From IMG/VR virus record IMGVR_UViG_3300043438_000976, positions 36,027 through 100,026 of that record: a stretch of 64,000 bases of DNA, one strand, 5' to 3'. The translations under genes and the position numbers were made by a program. The notes beneath the pieces are model-generated. The model had not been told where the DNA came from, ran no database searches, and saw only the letters and a list, made by a program, of their open reading frames with translations. This document shows, in pieces, positions 47,095 through 55,901 of the stretch (positions are counted from its first letter, which is position 1; every line of letters starts with the position of its first letter). This stretch comes from a virus.

Positions 47095-48007
47095 ATTTAA
47101 CTTAGATGTTAATGGCATAGGCCAGGATAATTGGATCAAATATCATTTTAACGGAAATCGAACTAGAGTAAATCCCAAAGATAATTTTGAAGTAACATTT
47201 ACAAAGAAAGCAACATCTGCTCCTACATTTAATACTGCTTGTAAATTAGTAGCAGAAGAGCTTTATGAACTTAATAGACACCAAACTATATTTGTTCCAA
47301 TGAGTGGTGGGTGTGATAGCGAAACAGTTGCAGATACCTTTTTGCAGTTAAAGATTCCGTTCACTCCTATAATACACGAAGTTTGGTCATTGGGACTTCA
47401 ACTAACTTATGCAGATTCTTGGTGGGCGTATCGTTGGTGCAAAAAACATAATATCACTCCGATTGTAAAAAATACAACTACGTTGGAAATGTTTGCAGAT
47501 ATTAAGCCATTAATTGATAAAATTAAAGGAAGAAAATTATACCCTGCACAAAATATTATATTGTCAGAGTTTGCAGTGCAACACGACGGTGTTGTGATAA
47601 ACGGTCAAGCATTTCCTGAATATTATCCCGACTACACATTAGAGTATTTGATAGATATTGTTAATGACTCTGGATTTTTTAATGAAGACGGTACAAAAAA
47701 ATCAGGTTGGTTATTACACGAAGACGACTTCTATGTAGATATGTATAATCCTGGTTATCATACCTATAACTTTTTAAGCTGGAATCCTGAGATTGTTCTT
47801 GCTTACATTAAAGAAAGAGATATGTCGTTAAACAGCGAAGAAAACAAATTTAAGATAATGAAAAAAGATCCTCGTCCTAAGATCGGTGCTCCCGATGCAG
47901 TGTGGCATTTGTTAAAAGAATATCAACACAAGCTGAAGAAACAGTACGGGACCAGTGAGTTGTCGTTTATTGGAACTCACGAAGAAATGTTTAATATTTT
48001 AACGTGA
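47075..48007 (+). CDS. PP-loop ATPase, asparagine-synthase-like, 310 aa
   Basis: FVPMSGGCDSETVADTFLQL contains the SGGxDS pyrophosphate loop (residues 77-82) of N-type ATP pyrophosphatases, which adenylate a substrate before amidation, thiolation or ligation. No glutaminase domain. ATG 47075 lies in the Rieske gene's end. The 3' end overlaps the opposite GNAT gene by 9 nt. A diverged relative is at 53505-54428. Could form an amide bond on an island intermediate. Confidence 0.85.
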   Translation: MTSKWNKFNLDVNGIGQDNWIKYHFNGNRTRVNPKDNFEVTFTKKATSAPTFNTACKLVAEELYELNRHQTIFVPMSGGCDSETVADTFLQLKIPFTPIIHEVWSLGLQLTYADSWWAYRWCKKHNITPIVKNTTTLEMFADIKPLIDKIKGRKLYPAQNIILSEFAVQHDGVVINGQAFPEYYPDYTLEYLIDIVNDSGFFNEDGTKKSGWLLHEDDFYVDMYNPGYHTYNFLSWNPEIVLAYIKERDMSLNSEENKFKIMKKDPRPKIGAPDAVWHLLKEYQHKLKKQYGTSELSFIGTHEEMFNILT

Positions 48008-48571
48008 TCTAAATTCTAATTTAAGAACTCGCTGTTTAATTAGTGTTGCATCGGGTTTTAATTCTTCCCCCATTAACTTCCAATACAGTGATTGATCGGG
48101 TTTAGTATTTGGGGGGACAACATCTAATGTTGATAAGTGATACCTTCCTACCTGCATAAAAGAATTCTTTTGCCACTGTTTGTCGTATACTCTTGATATC
48201 TTTTCAGATATTGCATAGTAGTATGTATAACAATTTTTAGACTCTGCAATTGCAAATGCTTCTTTAATCATCATACTCAAATCTGGATGGTTAAAACTAA
48301 AATACGATTGTTGCCGGCTAGAAAAAAAACAAGGGACTACCCAAAATTTTCCTCGTAAGCTACTGTCATATATTCCCATCGATATCCAACTCACTAAATC
48401 ATTATTTTCAAAATAGCCAATTGCAAAATTTGTATCATTTGATTCGAAGAACTTCTGATATCCTTCTATAAATGATTGGTCACTAATTGCCACTGTTCCG
48501 CCAATTTTTGGTCGTAACTGTTTGATTTTTAAACAGGCATCAAAGTGTTCGGGGCCTAATATCTTTATCAT
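47999..48571 (-). CDS. GNAT-like protein on the opposite strand, 190 aa
   Basis: FAIGYFENNDLVSWISMGIY (beta 2-4), LSMMIKEAFAIAESKNCYTY (helix 3), YYAISEKISRVYDKQW and a final strand region are similar to the protein at 41177, so these are paralogues. ATG 48571 (MIKILGPEHF) is preferred; an in-frame ATG at 48649 would overlap the divergent desaturase. It is the only minus-strand gene inside the plus-strand island, convergent with the PP-loop gene. Confidence 0.7.
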   Translation of the reverse strand: MIKILGPEHFDACLKIKQLRPKIGGTVAISDQSFIEGYQKFFESNDTNFAIGYFENNDLVSWISMGIYDSSLRGKFWVVPCFFSSRQQSYFSFNHPDLSMMIKEAFAIAESKNCYTYYYAISEKISRVYDKQWQKNSFMQVGRYHLSTLDVVPPNTKPDQSLYWKLMGEELKPDATLIKQRVLKLEFRSR

Positions 48572-48591
48572 ATCAACGTACTTATCCTTCA

Positions 48592-48599
48592 AATAAATA
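48592..48599 (+). promoter_or_regulatory. Late-type box directly before a start codon
   Basis: AATAAATA ends 5 nt before ATG 48605 of the fourth desaturase. If used, transcription would start at or after the ATG region, giving a leaderless or internally started mRNA; it may instead be chance in A+T-rich DNA. Confidence 0.35.
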
Positions 48600-48604
48600 C
48601 CAGT

Positions 48605-49363
48605 ATGAAAATCTTCTCCGCATCTGCAGATACTATTACCAAGGTACAAATTACTACAGGAATTTTATCAATTATTGGACTGTTTTATTTTGATTTTACA
48701 ATGACTAATATGTTCTTAATATTAGCATCGTTTTATGTATACGGAGTTTTTGGTATTGGTATTACACTGCACAGATACTATACTCACAAATCATTTGAAT
48801 TTATTCATCCTGCAATTAAATGGCTCTTTACATTGTTTGCAATACTGGCTGGTAGAGCAAGTGTACTAGGTTGGGTATATGTTCATCGATTGCATCATGC
48901 ATATTCGGACACTGATAAAGATCCCCATGGACCTAAAACAATAGGATTTAAACCATTCGGCTTTAAACATATTGAATCTAACAGCGGTAAAGTTAACGTG
49001 TTCATGATAAAAGATTTAATGAATAAAGAGCAAGTGTTCATCAACGAATACTACTATGCAATAATTATTGTATGGTTATCCATTCTAGCAATGATAGATA
49101 TCAATCTCGTTTACTTTACATGGATAGTTCCCGTCTTTCTAGTACAGATGAGTCAGAATATCTTTAATTATGTTGGTCATAGTTACGGATATAGGAACTA
49201 CAAAACAACTGACACTAGCACTAATAACGCATTACTATGGCCTTTAATTATGGGAGATGCGTGGCATAATAATCATCACGGTAATCCTAAATCAGCTACT
49301 ACTCACGAAAAGTGGTGGGAGATTGATCCTGCAGGTATTGTGATTAAAGCTATTTCTAAATGA
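48605..49363 (+). CDS. Membrane fatty-acid desaturase, fourth copy
   Basis: 252 residues with LHRYYTHKSFEF, VHRLHHAYSDTDKDPHGP and AWHNNHHGNPKSATTHEKWW as His boxes 1-3, and membrane helices at residues 18-50 and 150-185. This is the delta-9 acyl desaturase type. No ribosome site is visible upstream. ATGA overlap with the radical-SAM gene at 49360 indicates coupled expression, and the same desaturase/radical-SAM pairing occurs at 38477/39268. Confidence 0.94.
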   Translation: MKIFSASADTITKVQITTGILSIIGLFYFDFTMTNMFLILASFYVYGVFGIGITLHRYYTHKSFEFIHPAIKWLFTLFAILAGRASVLGWVYVHRLHHAYSDTDKDPHGPKTIGFKPFGFKHIESNSGKVNVFMIKDLMNKEQVFINEYYYAIIIVWLSILAMIDINLVYFTWIVPVFLVQMSQNIFNYVGHSYGYRNYKTTDTSTNNALLWPLIMGDAWHNNHHGNPKSATTHEKWWEIDPAGIVIKAISK

Positions 49364-50814
49364 AGGCAATTATATTTGGGGATAATTTTATCCCCGCAGG
49401 TATACACAGAGTAGGAATTGCTAGGACAACTGGGGCTCATAGAGTTGCTACGTTACTGAGAAAAAAAGGTATTGACACAGAAGTAGTTGATTTCTTTTTA
49501 AGTTTTAGTCTAGATGAAATATTTCAAATACTAAGCCTGTATGATAACGATTTAAAATTTATAGGGTTTAGTGCCAGCATCACTTATTATCCTAAAGGCA
49601 AAATAGATTCAGTAGTTAAATTTATAAGAAAAAATTTACCGTGGGCAAAAATTATAGTCGGCGGAACTAATGTCTATGCAAAGGACGCACCCGGGGCCGA
49701 CTTATATACAGAAGGATTTGTTGAAGAAGCAATAGACGATATCGTTAGATTTGTAGAAGATCAAGTACATTCTATGCAAATTGAATCGTTTAATGGAAAG
49801 CCTACTGTAAAAGTCACGCATACATATCCATTGGTAAACAATCAAAAATTAGAGACTATATATCAAGCTAGCGATTTTATTTCCCCTAATGAGACATTAG
49901 TATTAGAATACTCTAGAGGATGTATTTTTAAATGTAAGTTTTGTGATTTTCCGTTAATAGGCAAAAATAAAAACGATTATCTTAGAGAAGATGAAGATAT
50001 ATTAAAAGAACTTATCAGAAATTACAATCAATGGGGAACAACACACTACATTATCTCAGATGATACATTTAACGATAATGAATTAAAAGTCGATAGCTTA
50101 TTAAGAATATCCAAACAACTTCCTTTTAAATTGTCTATCATGGGGTTCATTAGAGCTGATTTAATGCATGCCAGAGGCACTACTGTTGATAAACTAGTAG
50201 AAGCAGGATTTAAAGCCATGCATTTTGGAATAGAAACATTCCATCCCGAAGCTAGTAAACTAATAGGAAAAGCATTTAGCGGATCTAAAATGAAAGAATA
50301 TTTAACTAGTGTTAAACAAAAACATCCTAACTTGTTCTTACATTCTAGTTTTATTGTTGGGCTACCATACGAGGATGCACAATGTTTAGAAGATACATTT
50401 AATTGGTGTGATACTTCAATGGTATTAGATGCATGGTCAACATATCCATTGAATATCCCTGCAAAAAGCGGAATGGTACTAACTTCATATTTTGCAGATA
50501 ACTGGAGATTGTACGGATACAAAAAAATTGAAGAAGATGATATACGTATTATTTGGGAAAATAAACATTTTAATACATATACTTCTGAAAAACTATCAGC
50601 AGAGCTCAACGCAAAAAGATACAATAACAAAAAGATAAATCCGTGGTCAGCATTTTCAATTACTGTACACGGATACGATATAGATCAATTACTAAAAGAG
50701 AATAAAAATAATTTAGATGTTCCTGATCTTATAAACAAAGCCGCTAAATTTGTAGACGTTTACAAATATAAAAAATTAGAATTTTTTAAAAATAAATTTA
50801 ATCTGCAAAAATAA
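49360..50814 (+). CDS. B12-type radical-SAM enzyme, paralogue B
   Basis: 484 residues. N-terminal Rossmann domain (IIVGGTNVYAKDAPGADLYT), then YSRGCIFKCKFCDFPLIGK with Cys188, Cys192 and Cys195, HYIISDDTFNDN, AMHFGIETFHPEASKLIGKA and FIVGLPYEDAQCL. Closely similar in layout to the enzymes at 44775 and 52026. Last gene of the plus-strand operon; its 3' end overlaps the convergent gene by 17 nt. Confidence 0.88.
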   Translation: MKAIIFGDNFIPAGIHRVGIARTTGAHRVATLLRKKGIDTEVVDFFLSFSLDEIFQILSLYDNDLKFIGFSASITYYPKGKIDSVVKFIRKNLPWAKIIVGGTNVYAKDAPGADLYTEGFVEEAIDDIVRFVEDQVHSMQIESFNGKPTVKVTHTYPLVNNQKLETIYQASDFISPNETLVLEYSRGCIFKCKFCDFPLIGKNKNDYLREDEDILKELIRNYNQWGTTHYIISDDTFNDNELKVDSLLRISKQLPFKLSIMGFIRADLMHARGTTVDKLVEAGFKAMHFGIETFHPEASKLIGKAFSGSKMKEYLTSVKQKHPNLFLHSSFIVGLPYEDAQCLEDTFNWCDTSMVLDAWSTYPLNIPAKSGMVLTSYFADNWRLYGYKKIEEDDIRIIWENKHFNTYTSEKLSAELNAKRYNNKKINPWSAFSITVHGYDIDQLLKENKNNLDVPDLINKAAKFVDVYKYKKLEFFKNKFNLQK

Positions 50815-51403
50815 CGTATTCTTGATACCGTTTTGCATTCTCGGTTATGATGCTTTGATATGCATCTTCTTTTGGTTTTCCAAAATATGTGATTAAAATT
50901 TTACTGTGTCCAAAATACCAATCAGTTCCGTGTTTTCTTTTGTGGTCCCAATAAGCCCAAGTGTTTGTATCCGAAGGTAATAGTTGATATTCTCTTTTAG
51001 TATCTTTTAGGTAATAAAAATTAGGACGCACATTATTATCATATACTAGCGACCTTACACTTAAACTTTCTGAATCATAATCGGTGTGCGGAAGTACTGC
51101 TCCCATGCTAGAAACAAATCTTACTACTTCTATATCAATAGGAAACTTGTCTAGATTATCAAAGATAGATGGAAATAGTTCTGGACAGTTTAAATTTTTA
51201 GATTTGTATTTTGTAGTTTCTTCTGCGTCAACTCCGGGCTTTACCCAGATATCAAAACCTCTCCATGGTGCAGCATTAGTATTGTGATTAGTTTGTATTT
51301 TTTGTACAGGCTTAGATTCTTTATACCATAGTGACCACCAATTATCCCAATTAATTGGTTCAATCCTGGGCATGTGTAACGGAGTTGAAAGTATATTCTG
51401 CAT
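50798..51403 (-). CDS. 2OG oxygenase, AspH-like, 201 aa
   Basis: SSMGAVLPHTDYDSESLSVR holds the H-x-D motif; FYYLKDTKREYQLLPSD, WAYWDHKRKHGTDWYFGHSK and ILITYFGKP follow in the beta-helix order, though the distal His and Arg are less certain. Its C-terminal phrase (KRYQEYVIFAD) is like that of the next gene (EKYKDYIIYN), so the two are paralogues. TAATG-type overlap between them. Confidence 0.72.
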   Translation of the reverse strand: MQNILSTPLHMPRIEPINWDNWWSLWYKESKPVQKIQTNHNTNAAPWRGFDIWVKPGVDAEETTKYKSKNLNCPELFPSIFDNLDKFPIDIEVVRFVSSMGAVLPHTDYDSESLSVRSLVYDNNVRPNFYYLKDTKREYQLLPSDTNTWAYWDHKRKHGTDWYFGHSKILITYFGKPKEDAYQSIITENAKRYQEYVIFAD

Positions 51404-52035
51404 TAATTATAGATAATGTAATCTTTGTACTTTTCAATACTTCTAGACATAAGTTCTAAATGTTTATCAGTATCTAATCTTCCTGCAATGAACATGGTAA
51501 TTTTTCTATATTCTGCAGGTGCTATGAAAGATCCATGATAGCCTACATGGTTGTTTAATACAAACCAATCAGTGTCATTGGGTAGTACAGGAAACACAGG
51601 TGATAATAAGTTTCTAGGTCTTTGATCGTATTGTACAATATCGGGATTAGATGACGTTGGCAGCACATAGAATGTTTCTAACATGTCACGCATTACTAAA
51701 TTTTTATAAGCAGTGGGTCCTAATTCTCCATCAGCTAACGATTTAGCTATTGGATCTTGGTGCGGCTTATTATTGACTATCTGCTCTCTAAAATCAAAAT
51801 GTCCATTATTTTCATAATCTAACAGCGGCAATGCTCTTAATTTTTCATCAAGGTCGGGAAACAACTTTAGCAGATCCGGGTCTATTGGCTTGTTCATTGG
51901 TTTAAAATTTACCCAAGCCCAGTCTTGATGAGGTAGCTTTCTTGCGTCAAAGTATTCCAAAACTTTCTGTCTATCTAAATTTAACTTAGGCAAATCAATA
52001 GGCATTAGTATAATATCTTTTAAATTCATCTCCAT
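51403..52035 (-). CDS. 2OG oxygenase-like, 210 aa
   Basis: EQIVNNKPHQDPIAKSLADG gives a putative H-x-D, WFVLNNHVGYHGSFIA the distal His and AEYRKITMFIAGRL the Arg. LMRD-type helices precede. Paralogue of the 201-residue neighbour by position, length and ending. It overlaps the radical-SAM gene upstream by 10 nt, so these three probably work on the same substrate. Confidence 0.68.
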   Translation of the reverse strand: MEMNLKDIILMPIDLPKLNLDRQKVLEYFDARKLPHQDWAWVNFKPMNKPIDPDLLKLFPDLDEKLRALPLLDYENNGHFDFREQIVNNKPHQDPIAKSLADGELGPTAYKNLVMRDMLETFYVLPTSSNPDIVQYDQRPRNLLSPVFPVLPNDTDWFVLNNHVGYHGSFIAPAEYRKITMFIAGRLDTDKHLELMSRSIEKYKDYIIYN

Positions 52036-53453
52036 CCTCGATTTATTATTGTTTTTAATTTTTCTTTATATGTAGAAATAAAAGGATCTTTCCTTGCCAT
52101 TACTAACATAGCCCAATCTTTCCAACCGTATTGTTTAATTTCTTCCTTAGTATACCCTAATGAATAAAGCGAAGAAGTATAAAATCCAGTCATAGGCCAA
52201 GTCGGTTGCAAGATATCATTAAACTCGTGTGATAGTGCTTCGTGCAGTTCGTGATTATTTTTGGGGTCTCTAGTATCTTCCCACCCCATGACTTCTGCAT
52301 CTCCAGATTGATCGTCAGAATTTTTCCAATATGCTTTCTTTTTTAGAAAAAACTTTTCGGGATTATTTGCAAACTCAGATTTTGGCAATATGACAAGTCC
52401 TCGAAAATATCCTCTTATAAAATTATTCTCTTTAATCCAATCTACTGTTGATCTAAGATGGGGTATATCTTCTCCAGGTAGTCCTGAAATAAAACTTGCT
52501 TCGATACCTACTTGATTTTTCCAGAGATCATTGTGTAATTTAGGTAAGTAATCTTTTCCGTGTTTAGCATTCCATCCCTTTCCTACCTTTCGAGCAGCTT
52601 CTGGATGAAAACTCTCCATGCCAAAGTATACCTGGTCTACTCCGCTTTCCAACATTAGATTGTGATTTTCATGGCTCCATATCAAATCTGCACGTACAAA
52701 GCCAGACCATCTAATTTTATAATCAAGTTGTTTGTTTATATTAGCAATCTCAGCTATCTTATCTTGATCTTCGTTGCAGGTATCGTCTAAGAAAACATAG
52801 TTAGTAGTTCCAAATACATCTCTGTTTCGTAGCATTTCATTTAATAAGTATTCAGGTTTCCTAATATATGACCCTTTAGATTTACCTAGATTTGGATACG
52901 TACAGAAACTGCACTTAAAAATACACCCTCGACCTAATTCTATAGGAACTGCTTCATCGGGCATAATACAATCATCTTCGTGAAATGTATGATCGTTTTG
53001 AGTTATATCAAAAACAGAATTTGGCAATGCTACTCCCATACTCTGTTCTTGACACCATTTTAGAAATTGGTCTTCACCTTCCCCGACAAATGCACGATCT
53101 AACATCTTGTAATTGTTAGAGTACGGCCCACCTCCTACAATTGGAAGATTTGGAAATTTCTTTTTAAAATACTGTATTGCTATCATAATAGCCCCGGGCG
53201 GATAAGAACTATCTGCGTTCCAAAATACTGTAGTGAGTGCAATACAAACAGTGTCTTTAGTTATTAAAGGCTCTGTAAATTCAATAATTTCTTTAGCAGT
53301 AAAATGTTGTAAGAAATCTATAACCTGACATTGAAATCGATTCTTCCGCATCCAATGAGCTAACGCATATGCGGCCATTGGACGCTGCATAGTTGGCAGT
53401 TTTTCGTAAGTAAAATTCGGCCAGACACCGCTCCAAAATATTATATTTCTCAT
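52026..53453 (-). CDS. B12-type radical-SAM enzyme, paralogue C
   Basis: 475 residues: Rossmann domain with IVGGGPYSNNYKMLDRAFVG, LGRGCIFKCSFCTYPNLGK with Cys177, Cys181 and Cys184, NYVFLDDTCNED, VYFGMESFHPEAARKVGKGW and ASFISGLPGEDIPHL. It is on the minus-strand arm of the island with two 2OG genes downstream and a PP-loop gene upstream, a similar enzyme set to the plus-strand arm. Confidence 0.88.
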   Translation of the reverse strand: MRNIIFWSGVWPNFTYEKLPTMQRPMAAYALAHWMRKNRFQCQVIDFLQHFTAKEIIEFTEPLITKDTVCIALTTVFWNADSSYPPGAIMIAIQYFKKKFPNLPIVGGGPYSNNYKMLDRAFVGEGEDQFLKWCQEQSMGVALPNSVFDITQNDHTFHEDDCIMPDEAVPIELGRGCIFKCSFCTYPNLGKSKGSYIRKPEYLLNEMLRNRDVFGTTNYVFLDDTCNEDQDKIAEIANINKQLDYKIRWSGFVRADLIWSHENHNLMLESGVDQVYFGMESFHPEAARKVGKGWNAKHGKDYLPKLHNDLWKNQVGIEASFISGLPGEDIPHLRSTVDWIKENNFIRGYFRGLVILPKSEFANNPEKFFLKKKAYWKNSDDQSGDAEVMGWEDTRDPKNNHELHEALSHEFNDILQPTWPMTGFYTSSLYSLGYTKEEIKQYGWKDWAMLVMARKDPFISTYKEKLKTIINRGWR

Positions 53454-53504
53454 ATAACGTATTTAAACAGTTTGGTAACCTATGTTAACTTTTCTATAAG
53501 CTAG

Positions 53505-54428
53505 TTAATCTGGTCGCTGAAAGTATTTCAAAGATACTTTAGAACTTTTTAATTCTTTAATAAATTCAAAGTAAGGAATAAGCACAGCAGTCTTTCTATA
53601 CAAATTTCCAACAGTTAGTTTTAATTCAGGATTAGATGGTTCGTTTTTCATAAAAGGAACATTTTCCCATCCGCCAAACTTTGGGAAGTATAATAATTCG
53701 TCTTTCCAATACTTTCCATAAATTATTGGTTTAATATAATAGTCCCATCTATCTACACTATCTAAGTGAAAGTTTTCCTTGCACAGCCCATTTCCGTCAA
53801 AATATCTATGAGTATGCATTGCCGATTGATAAACATCATCATTTAAAATACTATAAAGAAATTCTGATGGATCTCCGTAAGGTATATACTTTCCTTTTCT
53901 TTTTAATAACTCCATTGATCGCATTCTCGCTACCTCGGGACTGTGATATCCTTGATAAAAATAAAACTTATTGTCCGGAGTAATATGTACAAATGGATCA
54001 TGAATCATTTGAATGACATCGGCGTCGTCAGGTAAAAGTCTAGTAAAAATACTCTGCATTACTTGCACAGGATGGATACATTGATCCTGTGCAATTTTCA
54101 TTACTTGTTCCTCGTACTGTATCGGATCTAAATCAATAATATCGATGCGTACACCGTACTTCTTCTTAACTAATTGCAATTGTTCGTATTCTATATCATT
54201 ATACCCCGGCATATAATAAAATACACAGTCGAGCGGAATGCCTTGAGTAAAGAAACTGTGTAATACACTCTGACTATCAACACCCGAACTCATTCCTAAA
54301 ATCAACTTGTGATGATTTTCTGCAAGTTTTCGAGCCCTTCTATCTGACTCTTCTCGCATGTTTCCTGGCACCCTAGTTAATGCTGGGAATTCTACATAAA
54401 ATTGATTGTTTTCGAAGCCGTAGTTCAT
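53505..54428 (-). CDS. PP-loop ATPase, asparagine-synthase-like, 307 aa
   Basis: LILGMSSGVDSQSVLHSFFT contains SSGVDS (residues 47-52), the ATP-pyrophosphatase loop. YNDIEYEQLQLVKKKYGVRI is the adjacent alpha/beta segment. No glutaminase domain and no zinc Cys cluster, so it differs from the QueC-like protein at 57663. It probably adenylates a carboxylate or carbonyl of the island's substrate. It lies 51 nt upstream of the radical-SAM gene and begins just after a strong terminator. Confidence 0.83.
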   Translation of the reverse strand: MNYGFENNQFYVEFPALTRVPGNMREESDRRARKLAENHHKLILGMSSGVDSQSVLHSFFTQGIPLDCVFYYMPGYNDIEYEQLQLVKKKYGVRIDIIDLDPIQYEEQVMKIAQDQCIHPVQVMQSIFTRLLPDDADVIQMIHDPFVHITPDNKFYFYQGYHSPEVARMRSMELLKRKGKYIPYGDPSEFLYSILNDDVYQSAMHTHRYFDGNGLCKENFHLDSVDRWDYYIKPIIYGKYWKDELLYFPKFGGWENVPFMKNEPSNPELKLTVGNLYRKTAVLIPYFEFIKELKSSKVSLKYFQRPD

Positions 54429-54442
54429 GATGATATTTAAGT

Positions 54443-54469
54443 CAAAAAAATACCCGCCGAAGCGGGTAT
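54443..54469 (-). terminator. Strong rho-independent terminator
   Basis: On the minus strand ATACCCGC-TTCG-GCGGGTAT is followed by a T-run (54450-54444). It ends the TROVE-like gene's transcript and insulates it from the biosynthetic island. Confidence 0.95.
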
Positions 54470-54485
54470 TGGATCTACAATCCTA

Positions 54486-55901
54486 TTACAGATCGTAGCG
54501 TGGAACCATGATGGTTTTCATCATAATGCCTTCTGGAGTGAATTGTTCAGTGTCCGCACTCAAGACCGCTTTCACGATGCTTGGGCTAAAACCACTAACC
54601 AATGCCGCTCCACGTGTGTCATATTTGACAGGCACGTTGTCGCTAGCGTTCAAATTCCAGAATACAATGTTTGGAACATCGTATCCGGCGTCTGTGAACT
54701 TACGCTTGATCATCTGCATAGCAGAGTCATCGTACTTTGCACAGGCGTCAAACTGCATGTCGCTCAAGATCAACAGCATCTTTGGCATGTCTTCTTGTGG
54801 AACAGCACCATTAACAGCTACACTAAGGATCTTGTCCATAGCCTTAACCAAGTTAGTGTTCATATCCCACTTAGACTTAACCATTTGTTCAGCCTTTTGA
54901 ACCACATTACCCTTCAGAGTCAACAGTTCTGGTGAACCGCTAAATGTTAGGAATGTGTCCTTGAACACACCTTTGTTCTTATCAGCAAGGTACAAGCCCA
55001 AGCTGACAGCAACATCCATACAAGAGAAAGAACTTCCCTTACCTGCTGGTGTGCTCATAGAGCCGCTAACGTCTACCAATGGTAGGATGCTAGCATCACC
55101 GACAAAGTTAGGCAGTGCTTCCCACTGTGCTACAATGTGGTCCAGTTCTGTCTTGTTGAACTTGACACCACCGTAGTGGTTGATCACGCCCTTCAAGACA
55201 TCGTATGGGTAAACAGCTCCGGCGTTAACCTTGACACCTGCTTCACCCTTAGCCAATTTAGCCACGTATTCCGCAAACTTTTCAGTATGACGGCCGAAGG
55301 CCTTCTTGTAACGTGCTGCCGCAACGGATGGCACGTGGTTGAAGTTGATGTTATCCCAGTCGTTGGCACACATTTGTGTTTCAACAACTGTAGTCATTGC
55401 TACCAATGACTTACGGTATTGCTTAGGAGTCATACCAAAGAAATCACGGATTTCTGCGGCGACTTTACCCTTACGAGGAGTCCACTTTGCAGCCAAGCCA
55501 TTGCGAGCACGAAGTGCATCGCCTAGCAGTGTGAAAGCCTTAGCCTTCAATGCTTTGGACTCAAATACAAACAAGTCGTCCCAACGACCAAGTTCTGGGA
55601 TCTTGTCCATCAGCACTTCTGCGGCTGCTGGATCGTGCTTTTCCAGATACTTTAAGATGCTACGGAACAGTTCACGTTCACCGGAACCTCCACGAACGTC
55701 TCGTGCCCATTGTGCAACACGCAGGGCTAGATCTTTGTCTTCCACATACGCGGCAACAAAGTCCTTAGTGATGTCCTTACCACGGCTTGCACCGATCTTG
55801 AAGAACAGATCAACTACTGCGTTGGCAGTAGATTTGCGAGCCTTCATGCCATTGGCAGTACGGGCTTCTTGGTTTTTAACGGCTTCTACAAATGCGTTCA
55901 T
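54486..55901 (-). CDS. TROVE/DUF2828-like vWA protein (Ro60-like candidate)
   Basis: 471 residues from ATG 55901, with AAGGAAAAGAAA before it. The N-terminal half is helical HEAT-like: VVDLFFKIGASRGKDITKDF, ALRVAQWARDVRGGSGEREL, KIPELGRWDDLFVFESKALK, as in TROVE and DUF2828 proteins. The C-terminal von Willebrand A domain has the MIDAS DVSGSMS (with NTNL and SDMQF). Ro60/Rsr proteins of this architecture bind Y RNAs and take part in RNA quality control. DUF2828 proteins are functionally open, and I cannot decide between the two. A long leader lies upstream. Confidence 0.85.
   Translation of the reverse strand: MNAFVEAVKNQEARTANGMKARKSTANAVVDLFFKIGASRGKDITKDFVAAYVEDKDLALRVAQWARDVRGGSGERELFRSILKYLEKHDPAAAEVLMDKIPELGRWDDLFVFESKALKAKAFTLLGDALRARNGLAAKWTPRKGKVAAEIRDFFGMTPKQYRKSLVAMTTVVETQMCANDWDNINFNHVPSVAAARYKKAFGRHTEKFAEYVAKLAKGEAGVKVNAGAVYPYDVLKGVINHYGGVKFNKTELDHIVAQWEALPNFVGDASILPLVDVSGSMSTPAGKGSSFSCMDVAVSLGLYLADKNKGVFKDTFLTFSGSPELLTLKGNVVQKAEQMVKSKWDMNTNLVKAMDKILSVAVNGAVPQEDMPKMLLILSDMQFDACAKYDDSAMQMIKRKFTDAGYDVPNIVFWNLNASDNVPVKYDTRGAALVSGFSPSIVKAVLSADTEQFTPEGIMMKTIMVPRYDL

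Noticed and set aside
50046-50630. 194-residue minus-strand frame opposite a radical-SAM gene
   Set aside because: It lies fully within a conserved radical-SAM coding region and has no supporting signals.
47999-50814. Convergent gene overlaps (47999-48007 and 50798-50814) as frameshift or assembly artefacts
   Set aside because: Both genes in each pair have intact conserved C-termini, so short convergent overlaps are the simpler reading.
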